Shown piece after piece: positions 31,883 through 38,453 of a stretch of 38,453 nt of DNA. The position numbers were made by a program, and so were the translations under genes. Numbering within the stretch: the first letter of the stretch is position 1; the number at the start of each line of letters is the position of its first letter. The stretch lies in NCBI GenBank assembly GCA_937891735.1, contig CALAGR010000366.1:1-38453 (forward strand), given 5' to 3'. Source of the DNA: an uncultured Pseudomonadota bacterium (GTDB lineage: Bacteria > Myxococcota_A > UBA796 > UBA9615). The notes under the pieces are model-generated. The model was not told where the DNA came from and ran no database searches. It saw nothing but the letters and a program-made list of their open reading frames with translations.

Positions 31883-32944
31883 ATGTACTGCCCCATGTCC
31901 AGCAGCTCTCCGTGGTCTCTATCGACATTGCCCGCCGTCCTGTCTGCGCTGGAGGCCGTCGCAGCGGCGGGTCCGGTGGACACAACCGTCGTGCACGCCA
32001 GCGGCGCGGCGCTCTTCTCGCTCGCCGGCAGGGCGGTGCTCGAGGTCACGGGTCGGGACCGGATCCGGTTCCTGCACGCGATGCTGAGCAACGACGTGGC
32101 GGCCATGGATCGCGCCGGCGTGGGCCACGGCCTGCGGGCGAGCCTCAACGATCTCAAGGGTCGTCTGGTCGCCGACGTGCACCTGTACCTGGTGGACCAG
32201 GACAAGAAGACCGGCTCGATCCTGGCGCTGCTCGAAGACGAAGCGGAGGCGCCGCTGGTCCAGATGCTCGACAAGTACGTGATCGCCGAGAAGGTGTACT
32301 TCGAGCGCACCGCGCACGAGGTGCTGGCGGTGGTGGGCCCGCGGGCGTCCGAAGCGCTCGCTGCGGCCGGCGCGACCCTGCCCGAAGCCGGGGAGCACGC
32401 CCACTGCCTCGCGACCCTCGGCGGCGCGCAGGTGCGGATCGCGCGCCAGGACCTGGGCGGGGGCGACGATCTCCTGATCTTCGTGCTGCCCGAGGGCGTG
32501 GAGGCCGTCCGGCAGGCGTTGGCGGCGCTCCCCTGCCCTGGCCCCGAGGTCCTCGAAGCCCTTCGCATCGAGGCCGCGCTGCCCCGGCCCGGCGGCGACG
32601 TCACGACCATGCACATCGTCCTGGAGGGCGGACTCAAGGACCGGTCGGTGTCGTTCACCAAGGGCTGCTACATCGGGCAGGAGGTGATCTGCCGCATCGA
32701 CTCGATGGGCACGCCGGCTCGGCTGCTGGTCCAGATGGCGGGGGGCGATGAGGCGCCGATGCCCGGCACGGACCTGTTCGCGGACGGCAAGAACGTCGGA
32801 TACGTGACGAGCTCGGTGTTCTCGGCGCGACGCGGCGGGCCGGTGTTCCTGGGCTACCTGAAGAAGCGCGCGAACCCGGTGGGCGGAGCCGTACAGGTGG
32901 GCGAGCCGGACGGCCCCGAAGCCGCCATCGTGGCCCACGTCTGA
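31883..32944 (+). CDS. ygfZ: YgfZ/GcvT-type folate-binding iron-sulfur assembly protein
   Basis: The 353-residue protein has the GcvT/YgfZ fold: LFSLAGRAVLEVTGRDRIRF (first fold segment), LSNDVAAM, DLKGRLVADVHLYL, and the diagnostic KGCYIGQEVICRIDSMG (KGCYxGQE with redox-active Cys). YgfZ helps repair or assemble Fe-S enzymes such as MiaB with tetrahydrofolate. The start is either ATG 31883 or ATG 31895; the second gives SSSSPWSLST at the N-terminus and both are viable. It is divergent from the OmpA operon (137 bp between) and convergent with the phosphatase gene 15 bp downstream. Confidence 0.9.
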   Translation: MYCPMSSSSPWSLSTLPAVLSALEAVAAAGPVDTTVVHASGAALFSLAGRAVLEVTGRDRIRFLHAMLSNDVAAMDRAGVGHGLRASLNDLKGRLVADVHLYLVDQDKKTGSILALLEDEAEAPLVQMLDKYVIAEKVYFERTAHEVLAVVGPRASEALAAAGATLPEAGEHAHCLATLGGAQVRIARQDLGGGDDLLIFVLPEGVEAVRQALAALPCPGPEVLEALRIEAALPRPGGDVTTMHIVLEGGLKDRSVSFTKGCYIGQEVICRIDSMGTPARLLVQMAGGDEAPMPGTDLFADGKNVGYVTSSVFSARRGGPVFLGYLKKRANPVGGAVQVGEPDGPEAAIVAHV

Positions 32945-32945
32945 C

Positions 32946-32960
32946 GAGGCGACACGCCTC
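32946..32960. terminator. Small hairpin between convergent genes
   Basis: GAGGCG and CGCCTC pair around an ACA loop immediately after the ygfZ stop, overlapping the first base of the stop of the CysQ-like gene. The symmetric stem could end both transcripts, but there is no U-tract. Confidence 0.4.
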
Positions 32961-33778
32961 TACAGGAGCGTGCCGGCCTTCTTGATCTGCTCCATGACGT
33001 GGCTGTGCACGCCACGGACCGCGCACACGATGCCGCGGCACAGCGGGTCCGGCCGGTTGAAGCGGTGGGCGTTGCCGTCCAGATCGGTCACGATCGCGCC
33101 AGCCTCCCGACACAGCAGCACGCCGGCCGCGATGTCCCACTCGTTGCGGGGCTTGCGGGTGAAGTACGCGTGGCCGTTGCCCGCGGCGATCATGGCGAGC
33201 TTGTAGGCCGTCGAACCGACCACCTGCACCTCGAACTTGTCCTCGAAGGGGCGAAACTCGCCTCGCTCGGACTCGGTGCGGCTCGCCAGGAGCTTGCTGC
33301 CCTCGAGCTTGTTGCGGGGGCGCGCCCGGACGGGCTTGCGGTTCAACCGGCAGCCCCGACCCGCCATGGCCTGGAACAGCTCATCGCGAGCGGGGTTGTA
33401 CAGGACCGCCAGGCGGGGCTCGCCGTGCACGGACAGCGCCACGGAGATCGCGAACTCGTCGATCCCGTTGATGTACTCCTGGGTGCCGTCGATGGGGTCG
33501 ACGATCCAGACCATCTGTCGGTCCAGTCGCACCGGATCATCGGCGGTCTCCTCCGAGAGCCACCCCGCATGGGGCAGGGCCGCGGTGAGTCCTGTCCGCA
33601 GGATCTCGTTCGCCGCCAGGTCCGCCTCCGAGACGGGGTTCTGGATCGGCCCGTCCGCGGACGCAGCGGCGTCCTTCTCCCAGACGGTCTGGGAGCGTCG
33701 GAATCGATTCATCACTTCGACGGACGCGGCCTTCACCACTTCCACCGTTTGCTTCAACAGCGCGTCAGAGACCTGCAT
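32960..33778 (-). CDS. Inositol monophosphatase-family phosphatase, CysQ/BPNT-like
   Basis: The 272-residue cytosolic Mg2+-dependent phosphatase has the three metal-site motifs: GWLSEET, VWIVDPIDGTQEYING (DPIDGT) and RNEWDIAAGVLLCREAG (WDxAAG). The DGTQEYI form is closer to CysQ (3'-phosphoadenosine 5'-phosphate nucleotidase, DGTKEF) than to SuhB. It therefore probably hydrolyses PAP from sulfate assimilation; other phosphates such as inositol phosphates are possible. ATG 33778 is directly preceded by a TGG TACGAT extended -10 with a 6-bp gap, implying a leaderless mRNA. Confidence 0.9.
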   Translation of the reverse strand: MQVSDALLKQTVEVVKAASVEVMNRFRRSQTVWEKDAAASADGPIQNPVSEADLAANEILRTGLTAALPHAGWLSEETADDPVRLDRQMVWIVDPIDGTQEYINGIDEFAISVALSVHGEPRLAVLYNPARDELFQAMAGRGCRLNRKPVRARPRNKLEGSKLLASRTESERGEFRPFEDKFEVQVVGSTAYKLAMIAAGNGHAYFTRKPRNEWDIAAGVLLCREAGAIVTDLDGNAHRFNRPDPLCRGIVCAVRGVHSHVMEQIKKAGTLL

Positions 33779-33784
33779 GGGCGG

Positions 33785-33793
33785 ATCGTACCA
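33785..33793 (-). promoter_or_regulatory. Extended -10 with leaderless geometry, CysQ-like gene
   Basis: The minus strand reads TGG TACGAT, six bases (CCGCCC), then ATG 33778. Transcription should begin at or beside the start codon. The arrangement is nearly identical to that before the HD gene (37664-37672). Confidence 0.55.
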
Positions 33794-33838
33794 AGGCTGA
33801 GCGTTCGATCCGCGTCATGGCCATCGGATCCGCACTCA

Positions 33839-34678
33839 CTACCAGCTGATGGAGAAATGTTGATACTCGTGGCAGAGGCCCGAGCAGTGCCCGCTGTCCA
33901 CGGTGATCGACTCCGGCATGCCTACGGTGGGCGCCAGATCGACGTGCGTGGTGGGATCGATGATCTCCCCCTGCGGGTCTACGTTTGGATGACACCACGA
34001 ACAAGGGATCCCGTGCATCGTGTGCTGCAGATGATCGCCCGACATGTCCGACTGGTCCGTGGCCAGGCTCTCGGGCCCGGGATGGCACCCGTCGCAGGTC
34101 AGCGGCGCGTCCGAAAGAAGCACCTGACCCTCCGAGAGCCCGTCGCCGTGACAGGCGTTGTTGCTGCACCCGACGCTGTCCCAGACGGTCTGCGGGGACT
34201 GGCCGGCGTCGAACAGCACCTCGGCCCGGCCCGGCGTGTCGTCCAGGACGTGTCCGTCGCTGAGCACGTCTTCGGGCTGCACGTGGCACTGGGTGCAGTC
34301 CCACTCGGCGTGCACGGTGCCGGTCACGTGCGTGGTGTGCGGTGCAAACGTGCCGTCGGGCCCGCCGCGGCCGTCGATGTCGCGCGGCGGTGCGCCGCCC
34401 TCGGTCTCGTCGCCGCCGTGACACAAGGTGCAGTCCTGCCGCCAGCCGTCGTCGTGACAGGAGTCGCACCCGACATCGGTGGGCCACTCCCCGGCGGGAG
34501 CTCCCCCCGCCAGGTCCGCGCCGTGACAGGGACGGCAATCGACCTGCTGGAGCTTGAAGGGGGCCGCATGAACGCTCGGTGCCGCGTAGCCGATCGGGTG
34601 GAACGTGGGCGCCTCAGGGGGTGTACAGCCCGCGGCGAACAGCGCCCCCATCAACAGCCACGCAGGACGGCCGCTCAC
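33839..34678 (-). CDS. Octahaem-type CxxCH/CxxxxCH cytochrome lipoprotein
   Basis: The 279-residue lipoprotein has signal WLLMGALFAAGC (Cys18). Six canonical haem motifs are CRPCH (48), CDSCH (71), CTLCH (83), CTQCH (128), CDGCH (195) and CSWCH (226). Two expanded ones are CSNNACH (171-177, CX4CH) and CSGLCH (265-270, CX3CH). This matches Geobacter-type CxxxxCH/CxxCH proteins used in extracellular electron transfer. Extra histidines (HTTHVTG, HLQHTMHG) can serve as distal ligands. The GTG at 34678 starts one base after the stop of the Asp-repeat lipoprotein, so they are co-translated. If all eight motifs bind haem it is an octahaem protein. Confidence 0.87.
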   Translation of the reverse strand: MSGRPAWLLMGALFAAGCTPPEAPTFHPIGYAAPSVHAAPFKLQQVDCRPCHGADLAGGAPAGEWPTDVGCDSCHDDGWRQDCTLCHGGDETEGGAPPRDIDGRGGPDGTFAPHTTHVTGTVHAEWDCTQCHVQPEDVLSDGHVLDDTPGRAEVLFDAGQSPQTVWDSVGCSNNACHGDGLSEGQVLLSDAPLTCDGCHPGPESLATDQSDMSGDHLQHTMHGIPCSWCHPNVDPQGEIIDPTTHVDLAPTVGMPESITVDSGHCSGLCHEYQHFSISW

Positions 34679-34679
34679 C

Positions 34680-36182
34680 TCAGAGCGTCCCGGACCGGGT
34701 GATCCCCTTGACCGCCCACTCGTCCATGTCCCAGGGCAGGATGATGATCGGCCGGGTCAGGTCGTCCTCCTCGTATTCGTGGTTCCGCTCACCCAGATCG
34801 GCTGCGTCCACCCGCTCGAAGCGGAAGCGGCTGCGTCCTCGGGGCAGGTCCTCGAACAGGTTCGTGTCCAGAACGAGCATGGGCACCCCGGCTGGCACGC
34901 CCGCTGCAGGCAGCGACCACGCCGAGCTCTTCCAGGTCCATCCCGCGGCTGGCGCGCCGTAGACTTCACCCACCAGGGCCCCCACCGCGGTCAGGTCCAC
35001 GGCCTGATCCGTGCGTCCCCCCGCCGCGCTCAGGATCCACCGTTGGGCGCCCGAGGCAGAGGCCAGCGCGACACGCAGGACGTCGGTGGGCGCGCCCCCC
35101 GTCAACGCCCCGCTCCAGTCCACAGTCAGGGCGGTGTCCGCGCTGATGCTCGGCGCCGCGGCGTCGGCACACACCGACTCCGGGAGGGGATCCAGGCTCA
35201 TCAGGGTGTTGGAGTGGCGCGCCACCACGGCGTTGTCCAGCATCAGATCGCTGTCCACGATGGCGAGGGTGCGCGCTGCGCAGCCGCCTTCGTAGGCGCT
35301 GATCGTGTCCGTGATGGCGACCTCGTCGTCAAAGCGCCGCTCGTTCGAGATGAGGGGGAAGGACACCTCGGCTCCCTGCTTCGTGCCCAGCGGGACGACC
35401 GTGCCCCCTCGGGAGAGCCAGGTGGCGTGGGTCGTCACGCTCGTGGCCGGGACCGTGACCTCGACGTCGTAGCCCTCGGGGGTGTGCGGGGCCCCGGAGT
35501 CGACGTTCCAGAAGTCGATGGGCGCGTTCGGATCCGCGCCGGAGTCCAGCACGCGCAGGATCATCTGCAGGTTCACCGTGCCGTCGCCCCCCAGCCGGTG
35601 CGCGATCAGGTCGAAGTGGTCCGGTCCGCCGGGCACCATGTACTCGGTCAGGGTCGATGAGAGGTTCTGGAACGCGCGGCTGCCGACGAACAGGGACCAG
35701 AGGTCGCCCTCGACCCCGATGACGTCCCCGGACAGCACCCCCGCCCCATCCCGCAGCACCTCTTCGGAGCAGGCGAGCACCACCGAGGGCTCGGCGGCCA
35801 CGGTGGACAGATGCACACGGGTGGTCGCGCGTGCGAGCCCGACGCAGGCCAGCAGGACCCCGTACTCGCCCTGGGGATCCGCGACCGTGAACTCCCCTGC
35901 CAGGTCGGTGAGGGCCAACGGTGCCCAGGGGCCATCGCCGTCCTGGACGAGGACCACGCTCCCGACCGGGGCGTCCGCCTGGAGGAGCACGACGGCGGGC
36001 GGCGGGTCGGTGACGTCGTCGTCGTCTCCGATGGACGAGTCGTCGTCGTCCGCCAGCGTGGTGTCGTCGTCGTCGTCGACGGCCGAGTCGTCGTCGTCCG
36101 GCACCACGAAGGGAGGCACGACCGGCTCCACACACCCCGCGAGGAGGGCGATGAAGACCGCATGGATGGTGAGTCGGGACAC
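34680..36182 (-). CDS. Lipoprotein with poly-Asp stalk and large secreted domain
   Basis: The 500-residue lipoprotein has signal SRLTIHAVFIALLAGC (Cys17). Residues 29-56 contain four poly-Asp blocks (DDDD, DDDDD, DDDD, DDDD) with small linkers. The rest is a long beta-rich region (PPAVVLLQADAPVGSVVLVQ, DHFDLIAHRLGGDG, DFWNVDSGAP) with few helices and four Cys; no family was recognised. It precedes the eight-haem lipoprotein by one base. I infer a surface partner or substrate-binding component of the haem protein. GTG 36182 is preferred over GTG 36203 because AGGAG lies about eight bases upstream and it gives a proper lipoprotein signal. Confidence 0.78.
   Translation of the reverse strand: MSRLTIHAVFIALLAGCVEPVVPPFVVPDDDDSAVDDDDDTTLADDDDSSIGDDDDVTDPPPAVVLLQADAPVGSVVLVQDGDGPWAPLALTDLAGEFTVADPQGEYGVLLACVGLARATTRVHLSTVAAEPSVVLACSEEVLRDGAGVLSGDVIGVEGDLWSLFVGSRAFQNLSSTLTEYMVPGGPDHFDLIAHRLGGDGTVNLQMILRVLDSGADPNAPIDFWNVDSGAPHTPEGYDVEVTVPATSVTTHATWLSRGGTVVPLGTKQGAEVSFPLISNERRFDDEVAITDTISAYEGGCAARTLAIVDSDLMLDNAVVARHSNTLMSLDPLPESVCADAAAPSISADTALTVDWSGALTGGAPTDVLRVALASASGAQRWILSAAGGRTDQAVDLTAVGALVGEVYGAPAAGWTWKSSAWSLPAAGVPAGVPMLVLDTNLFEDLPRGRSRFRFERVDAADLGERNHEYEEDDLTRPIIILPWDMDEWAVKGITRSGTL
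36015..36098 (-). repeat. Poly-Asp coding repeat (four units)
   Basis: Four blocks of four or five Asp codons (residues 29-56 of the lipoprotein) are separated by short small-residue linkers. As in the gene at 21440, the repeat follows the lipidated Cys. Confidence 0.8.
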
Positions 36183-36265
36183 GCGGGTTCTCCTCGTCGG
36201 CACGCACGGGCGCGGCCTTGCAGAACAGACAGATCGGTGCGCTGGGACCTTACTTGAGAGGCGCG

Positions 36266-37657
36266 TCAGACGAGCCGGTCGATCGCCGCGCCTGCGCGCT
36301 CCGAGGCGTCGGGAGGCACGTACACCCGACTCAGGCTCAGCTGGGCCTCGTAGCGCTCGAAGAGCTGGGTGCTCTCCCCGAGCTCGGACACGTCAGGCAC
36401 GGTCGCCCCCCGGTAGCGATGCCGCAACACGTAGATGGGGGCCGTGGCCAGCTGGTCGTCGGCGTGCACGCCGCCCAGGGGCAGCTTCCACTGCATGCCT
36501 CCTGCGGCCTTGCGGTGGGCGAAGTACTTGCTCAGCTGCCCCCTGCTCTGGGCGGTGAAGAACGGGATCCCAGCGGCGGTCAGGGCGTCCGTGACGGGGC
36601 TCAGATCCACCTGGGCGGGGCTGCCGTGCCGCTCGATCAACAGCTTGTATTCCTTGCGCAGCACGATCCGGCGCGCCCAGGGGTCCCGGGACCGGCGCAG
36701 GTGCGCGAGCAGCGTGGAGTCGTCCACGACCGCGTAGTCCTCGATGTCGGTGGGGAAGCTCCACCCCTCACCCCCCGACTGGAAGTAGCGCTTCAACATC
36801 TCCTCGAAGGCCACGCTGCGGTAGTGGAAGTAGACCATCAAGAACATGTGGTAGCGGGCGATCAGGAAGTCGTCGAAGGCGTAGATCGCGCGGTCCCGCA
36901 GGGCCAGCCACGCCTTGCCCCCCTGCACGTGACAGGCGAGGTGGGACGTGAGCCAGTCCACGTCGAACACGCCGTAGTGCACGCCCGAGAAGTGGGAGTC
37001 GCGGCGCAGGTAGTCCATGCGATCCACGTCCAGCTCGGAGCTGATGAGCTGCTGGAGCAGCGGACGCCAGTCGACTCCGCCGGCCTGGTACCAGCGCGGA
37101 TCCACCGGCAGCCGCGGATCCACGAGGCCCGCCACCGCCAGGGCGGGGTACACGCCGTCGCCCTCCACGATGGGGGTCAGCGAGGAATCGGTGATGACCT
37201 TGATCCCGTAGTCCTCGTGGGTGGCCTGTCGGTGGGGCGGATACAGCTCGGGGAACTCGCGGTAGATGGGCACAGCGAGGGTGCCGACCGCGGGCATGGC
37301 GAACTCGGAGCTGTGGGAGAACGGCGCGTGACCCACGTCGTGCAGCAACGCCGCGGAGCGCAGCATGGAGCGCAGCTGGGCCCGCCGCGCCGGGTCCACC
37401 CGCTCGCCGATCTCCGAGTCGAAGATCACATCGAACGCGACCCCCGCCAGGTGCATCGCCCCGATGCTGTGCAGGTAGCGGGTGTGCGTCGCGCCGGGAA
37501 AGCTGAGGTCGGAGAAGCCCAGCTGCAGGATGTGCCGGAGCCGCTGAAACAGCGGGTGATCCAACAGATCCCGCTCCCGCGCGGAGACCGCGATGGCCCC
37601 GTGGAGGGGGTCGCGGATCTCGGTCGAGCGGCGCAGCATGGGGGTGGTCGGCGGCAC
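36266..37657 (-). CDS. HD-domain phosphohydrolase (dGTPase/SAMHD1-like)
   Basis: The 463-residue protein carries RSTEIRDPLHGAIAVSARER at the N-terminus, then THTRYLHSIGAMHLAG (His), LLHDVGHAPFSHSSE (HD pair) and LDVDRMDYLRRDSHFSG (Asp), the H..HD..D metal site of HD hydrolases. The DPIHG start is typical of the YwfO/SAMHD1-like group that cleaves deoxynucleotide or nucleotide phosphates; the substrate is unproven. GTG 37657 is chosen because a TGG TACGCT extended -10 lies exactly six bases upstream, as in the CysQ-like gene; ATG 37639 also fits the motif start. It is divergent from asnS, with 42 bp between the starts. Confidence 0.88.
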   Translation of the reverse strand: MPPTTPMLRRSTEIRDPLHGAIAVSARERDLLDHPLFQRLRHILQLGFSDLSFPGATHTRYLHSIGAMHLAGVAFDVIFDSEIGERVDPARRAQLRSMLRSAALLHDVGHAPFSHSSEFAMPAVGTLAVPIYREFPELYPPHRQATHEDYGIKVITDSSLTPIVEGDGVYPALAVAGLVDPRLPVDPRWYQAGGVDWRPLLQQLISSELDVDRMDYLRRDSHFSGVHYGVFDVDWLTSHLACHVQGGKAWLALRDRAIYAFDDFLIARYHMFLMVYFHYRSVAFEEMLKRYFQSGGEGWSFPTDIEDYAVVDDSTLLAHLRRSRDPWARRIVLRKEYKLLIERHGSPAQVDLSPVTDALTAAGIPFFTAQSRGQLSKYFAHRKAAGGMQWKLPLGGVHADDQLATAPIYVLRHRYRGATVPDVSELGESTQLFERYEAQLSLSRVYVPPDASERAGAAIDRLV

Positions 37658-37663
37658 CGGCGG

Positions 37664-37672
37664 AGCGTACCA
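37664..37672 (-). promoter_or_regulatory. Extended -10 with leaderless geometry, HD gene
   Basis: The minus strand reads TGG TACGCT, six bases (CCGCCG), then GTG 37657. It decides the start choice for the HD gene. Compare TGG TACGAT CCGCCC ATG at the CysQ-like gene. Confidence 0.5.
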
Positions 37673-37685
37673 GTGGCCATGGGTG

Positions 37686-37691
37686 TAGGCT
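37686..37691 (+). promoter_or_regulatory. Possible -10 of asnS
   Basis: TAGGCT, preceded by TG, lies 8 bp before ATG 37700, so the leader would be absent or a few bases long. No -35 box is seen. This is a weak call. Confidence 0.3.
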
Positions 37692-37699
37692 CCGCCGCC

Positions 37700-38453
37700 A
37701 TGACTGAGCCGTCGTTCACCTCCCGCCCGCCCCGTCGCACCCCGATCGCAGCGCTGCTGGCGAATCCCGAGGAAGGACAGCGCGTCCTGCTCACGGGCTG
37801 GGTCCGCAACAAGCGGGTCAGCAAGAACGTCGGGTTCCTCGAGATCAACGACGGCTCCCAGCTCGCCAACGTGCAGCTGGTCTTCCCGAAGGACGGGGTC
37901 CTGGGGCCGGAGGCCGCCGAGCCCATCAACAAGGGCGCAGCCATCCGCGCGGTGGGCACCCTGGTGCAGAGCCAGGGCAAGGGCCAGGCCTGGGAGGTCA
38001 TCGCGCTGGATCTGAAGCTGGTGGGCGACTGCCCCCAGGAGGGGTACCCGCTCCAGTCCAAGCGCACCTCGTTCGAGCACCTGCGCACGATCGCCCACCT
38101 GCGTCCGCGCACCCGCACGTTCTCGGCGTTGTTCCGGGTGCGCAACGCGCTGGCGATGGCGATCCACGAGTTCTTCCAGGCGCGCGGCTTCCTGTGGATC
38201 CACACCCCGATCATCGCGGTGAGCGACTGCGAGGGCGCCGGGGAGATGTTTCGGATCTCGCCCATCGAGGGGAAGGAGTTCTTCGGCGAGCCGGCGTTCC
38301 TGACGGTGTCGGGGCAGCTCAACGTCGAGCCCTTCGCCTCTGCCTACACCGACGTGTACACCTTCGGGCCCACGTTCCGCGCCGAGAACTCGAACACGCC
38401 CCGTCACGTGGCGGAGTTCTGGATGATCGCGCCAGAGATGGCCTTCGCCGACC
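37700..38453 (+). CDS. asnS: Asparaginyl-tRNA synthetase, N-terminal half (cut by window end)
   Basis: The visible 251 residues contain the OB-fold anticodon-binding domain (VLLTGWVRNKRVSKNVGFLE, INDGSQLANVQLVF) and the start of the class II catalytic domain. That part has HLRTIAHLRPRTRTFSALFR, then IHTPIIAVSDCEGAGEMF (motif 1 and the AsnRS SDCEGAG stretch), FLTVSGQLNVEP and motif 2 FGPTFRAENSNTPRHVAEFW. It charges tRNA-Asn with asparagine in the cytoplasm. SDCEGAG and NTPRHVAEFWM distinguish AsnRS from AspRS. The gene runs off the window; about 460 residues are expected in full. Confidence 0.95.
   Translation, partial: MTEPSFTSRPPRRTPIAALLANPEEGQRVLLTGWVRNKRVSKNVGFLEINDGSQLANVQLVFPKDGVLGPEAAEPINKGAAIRAVGTLVQSQGKGQAWEVIALDLKLVGDCPQEGYPLQSKRTSFEHLRTIAHLRPRTRTFSALFRVRNALAMAIHEFFQARGFLWIHTPIIAVSDCEGAGEMFRISPIEGKEFFGEPAFLTVSGQLNVEPFASAYTDVYTFGPTFRAENSNTPRHVAEFWMIAPEMAFAD

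Overview
The window reads as a GC-rich (roughly 70% G+C) Gram-negative chromosome segment from the phylum Myxococcota (former Deltaproteobacteria). The grounds are protein-level: a C-terminal MYXO-CTERM-type sorting tail (gene at 16062) and a similar tail on the gene at 5073, an AgmX/PglI-type C-terminal domain (14432-15013), OmpA and periplasmic proteins with thrombospondin type 3 (TSP3) calcium repeats, multihaem CxxCH lipoproteins, and several lipoproteins with runs of four aspartates. No transposase, integrase, phage gene, CRISPR array, tRNA or rRNA was recognised. The ends cut two genes: an RND/MMPL transporter (left) and asparaginyl-tRNA synthetase (right).

Layout. 1-3019 (minus): a lipid-export type operon of LolA-like protein, outer-membrane barrel and MMPL transporter. 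3088-5018: a small Cys-rich protein and a PAS-PAS protein whose kinase core lacks the phospho-accepting histidine and N-box asparagines. 5073-8121 (plus): three genes overlapping by 4 bp encode an Asp-box beta-propeller with an Asp-rich C-terminal anchor, a small cytochrome-like lipoprotein and a five-haem lipoprotein. 8134-10013 (minus): two short-chain reductases. 10014-11065: a kilobase without a convincing gene, dense in hairpins and ending in three DnaA boxes beside an AT-richer stretch. 11066-15013: PlsB-like acyltransferase, an unknown lipoprotein, and a lipoprotein/AgmX-domain pair. 15098-18466: CinA N-terminal domain protein, a choice-of-anchor/IPT surface protein and a PKD-like lipoprotein. 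18533-21354 (minus): aroC overlapping an AftB-like GT-C glycosyltransferase. 21440-25124 (plus): Asp-repeat lipoprotein, DusB, TSP3 protein and a secreted unknown. 25125-31745 (minus): OmpA-TSP3, M20 deacetylase, NorQ/CbbQ ATPase and NorD/CbbO vWA protein. 31883-38453: YgfZ, CysQ-like phosphatase, eight-haem lipoprotein, Asp-repeat lipoprotein, HD hydrolase and asnS.

How it fits together. Housekeeping genes (aroC, dusB, ygfZ, asnS, plsB-like) are interleaved with envelope proteins, many of them lineage-specific lipoproteins. Two themes recur. First, extracytoplasmic electron transfer or haem binding appears in two separate operons, each with an Asp-repeat surface protein as the upstream partner. 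Second, many promoters look like an extended -10 box, TG(C/G)TA(G/C)NNT, and several sit so close to the start codon that the transcripts should be leaderless. The least explained part is 10014-11065, a candidate minus-strand structured RNA next to a possible replication origin or DnaA-controlled site.
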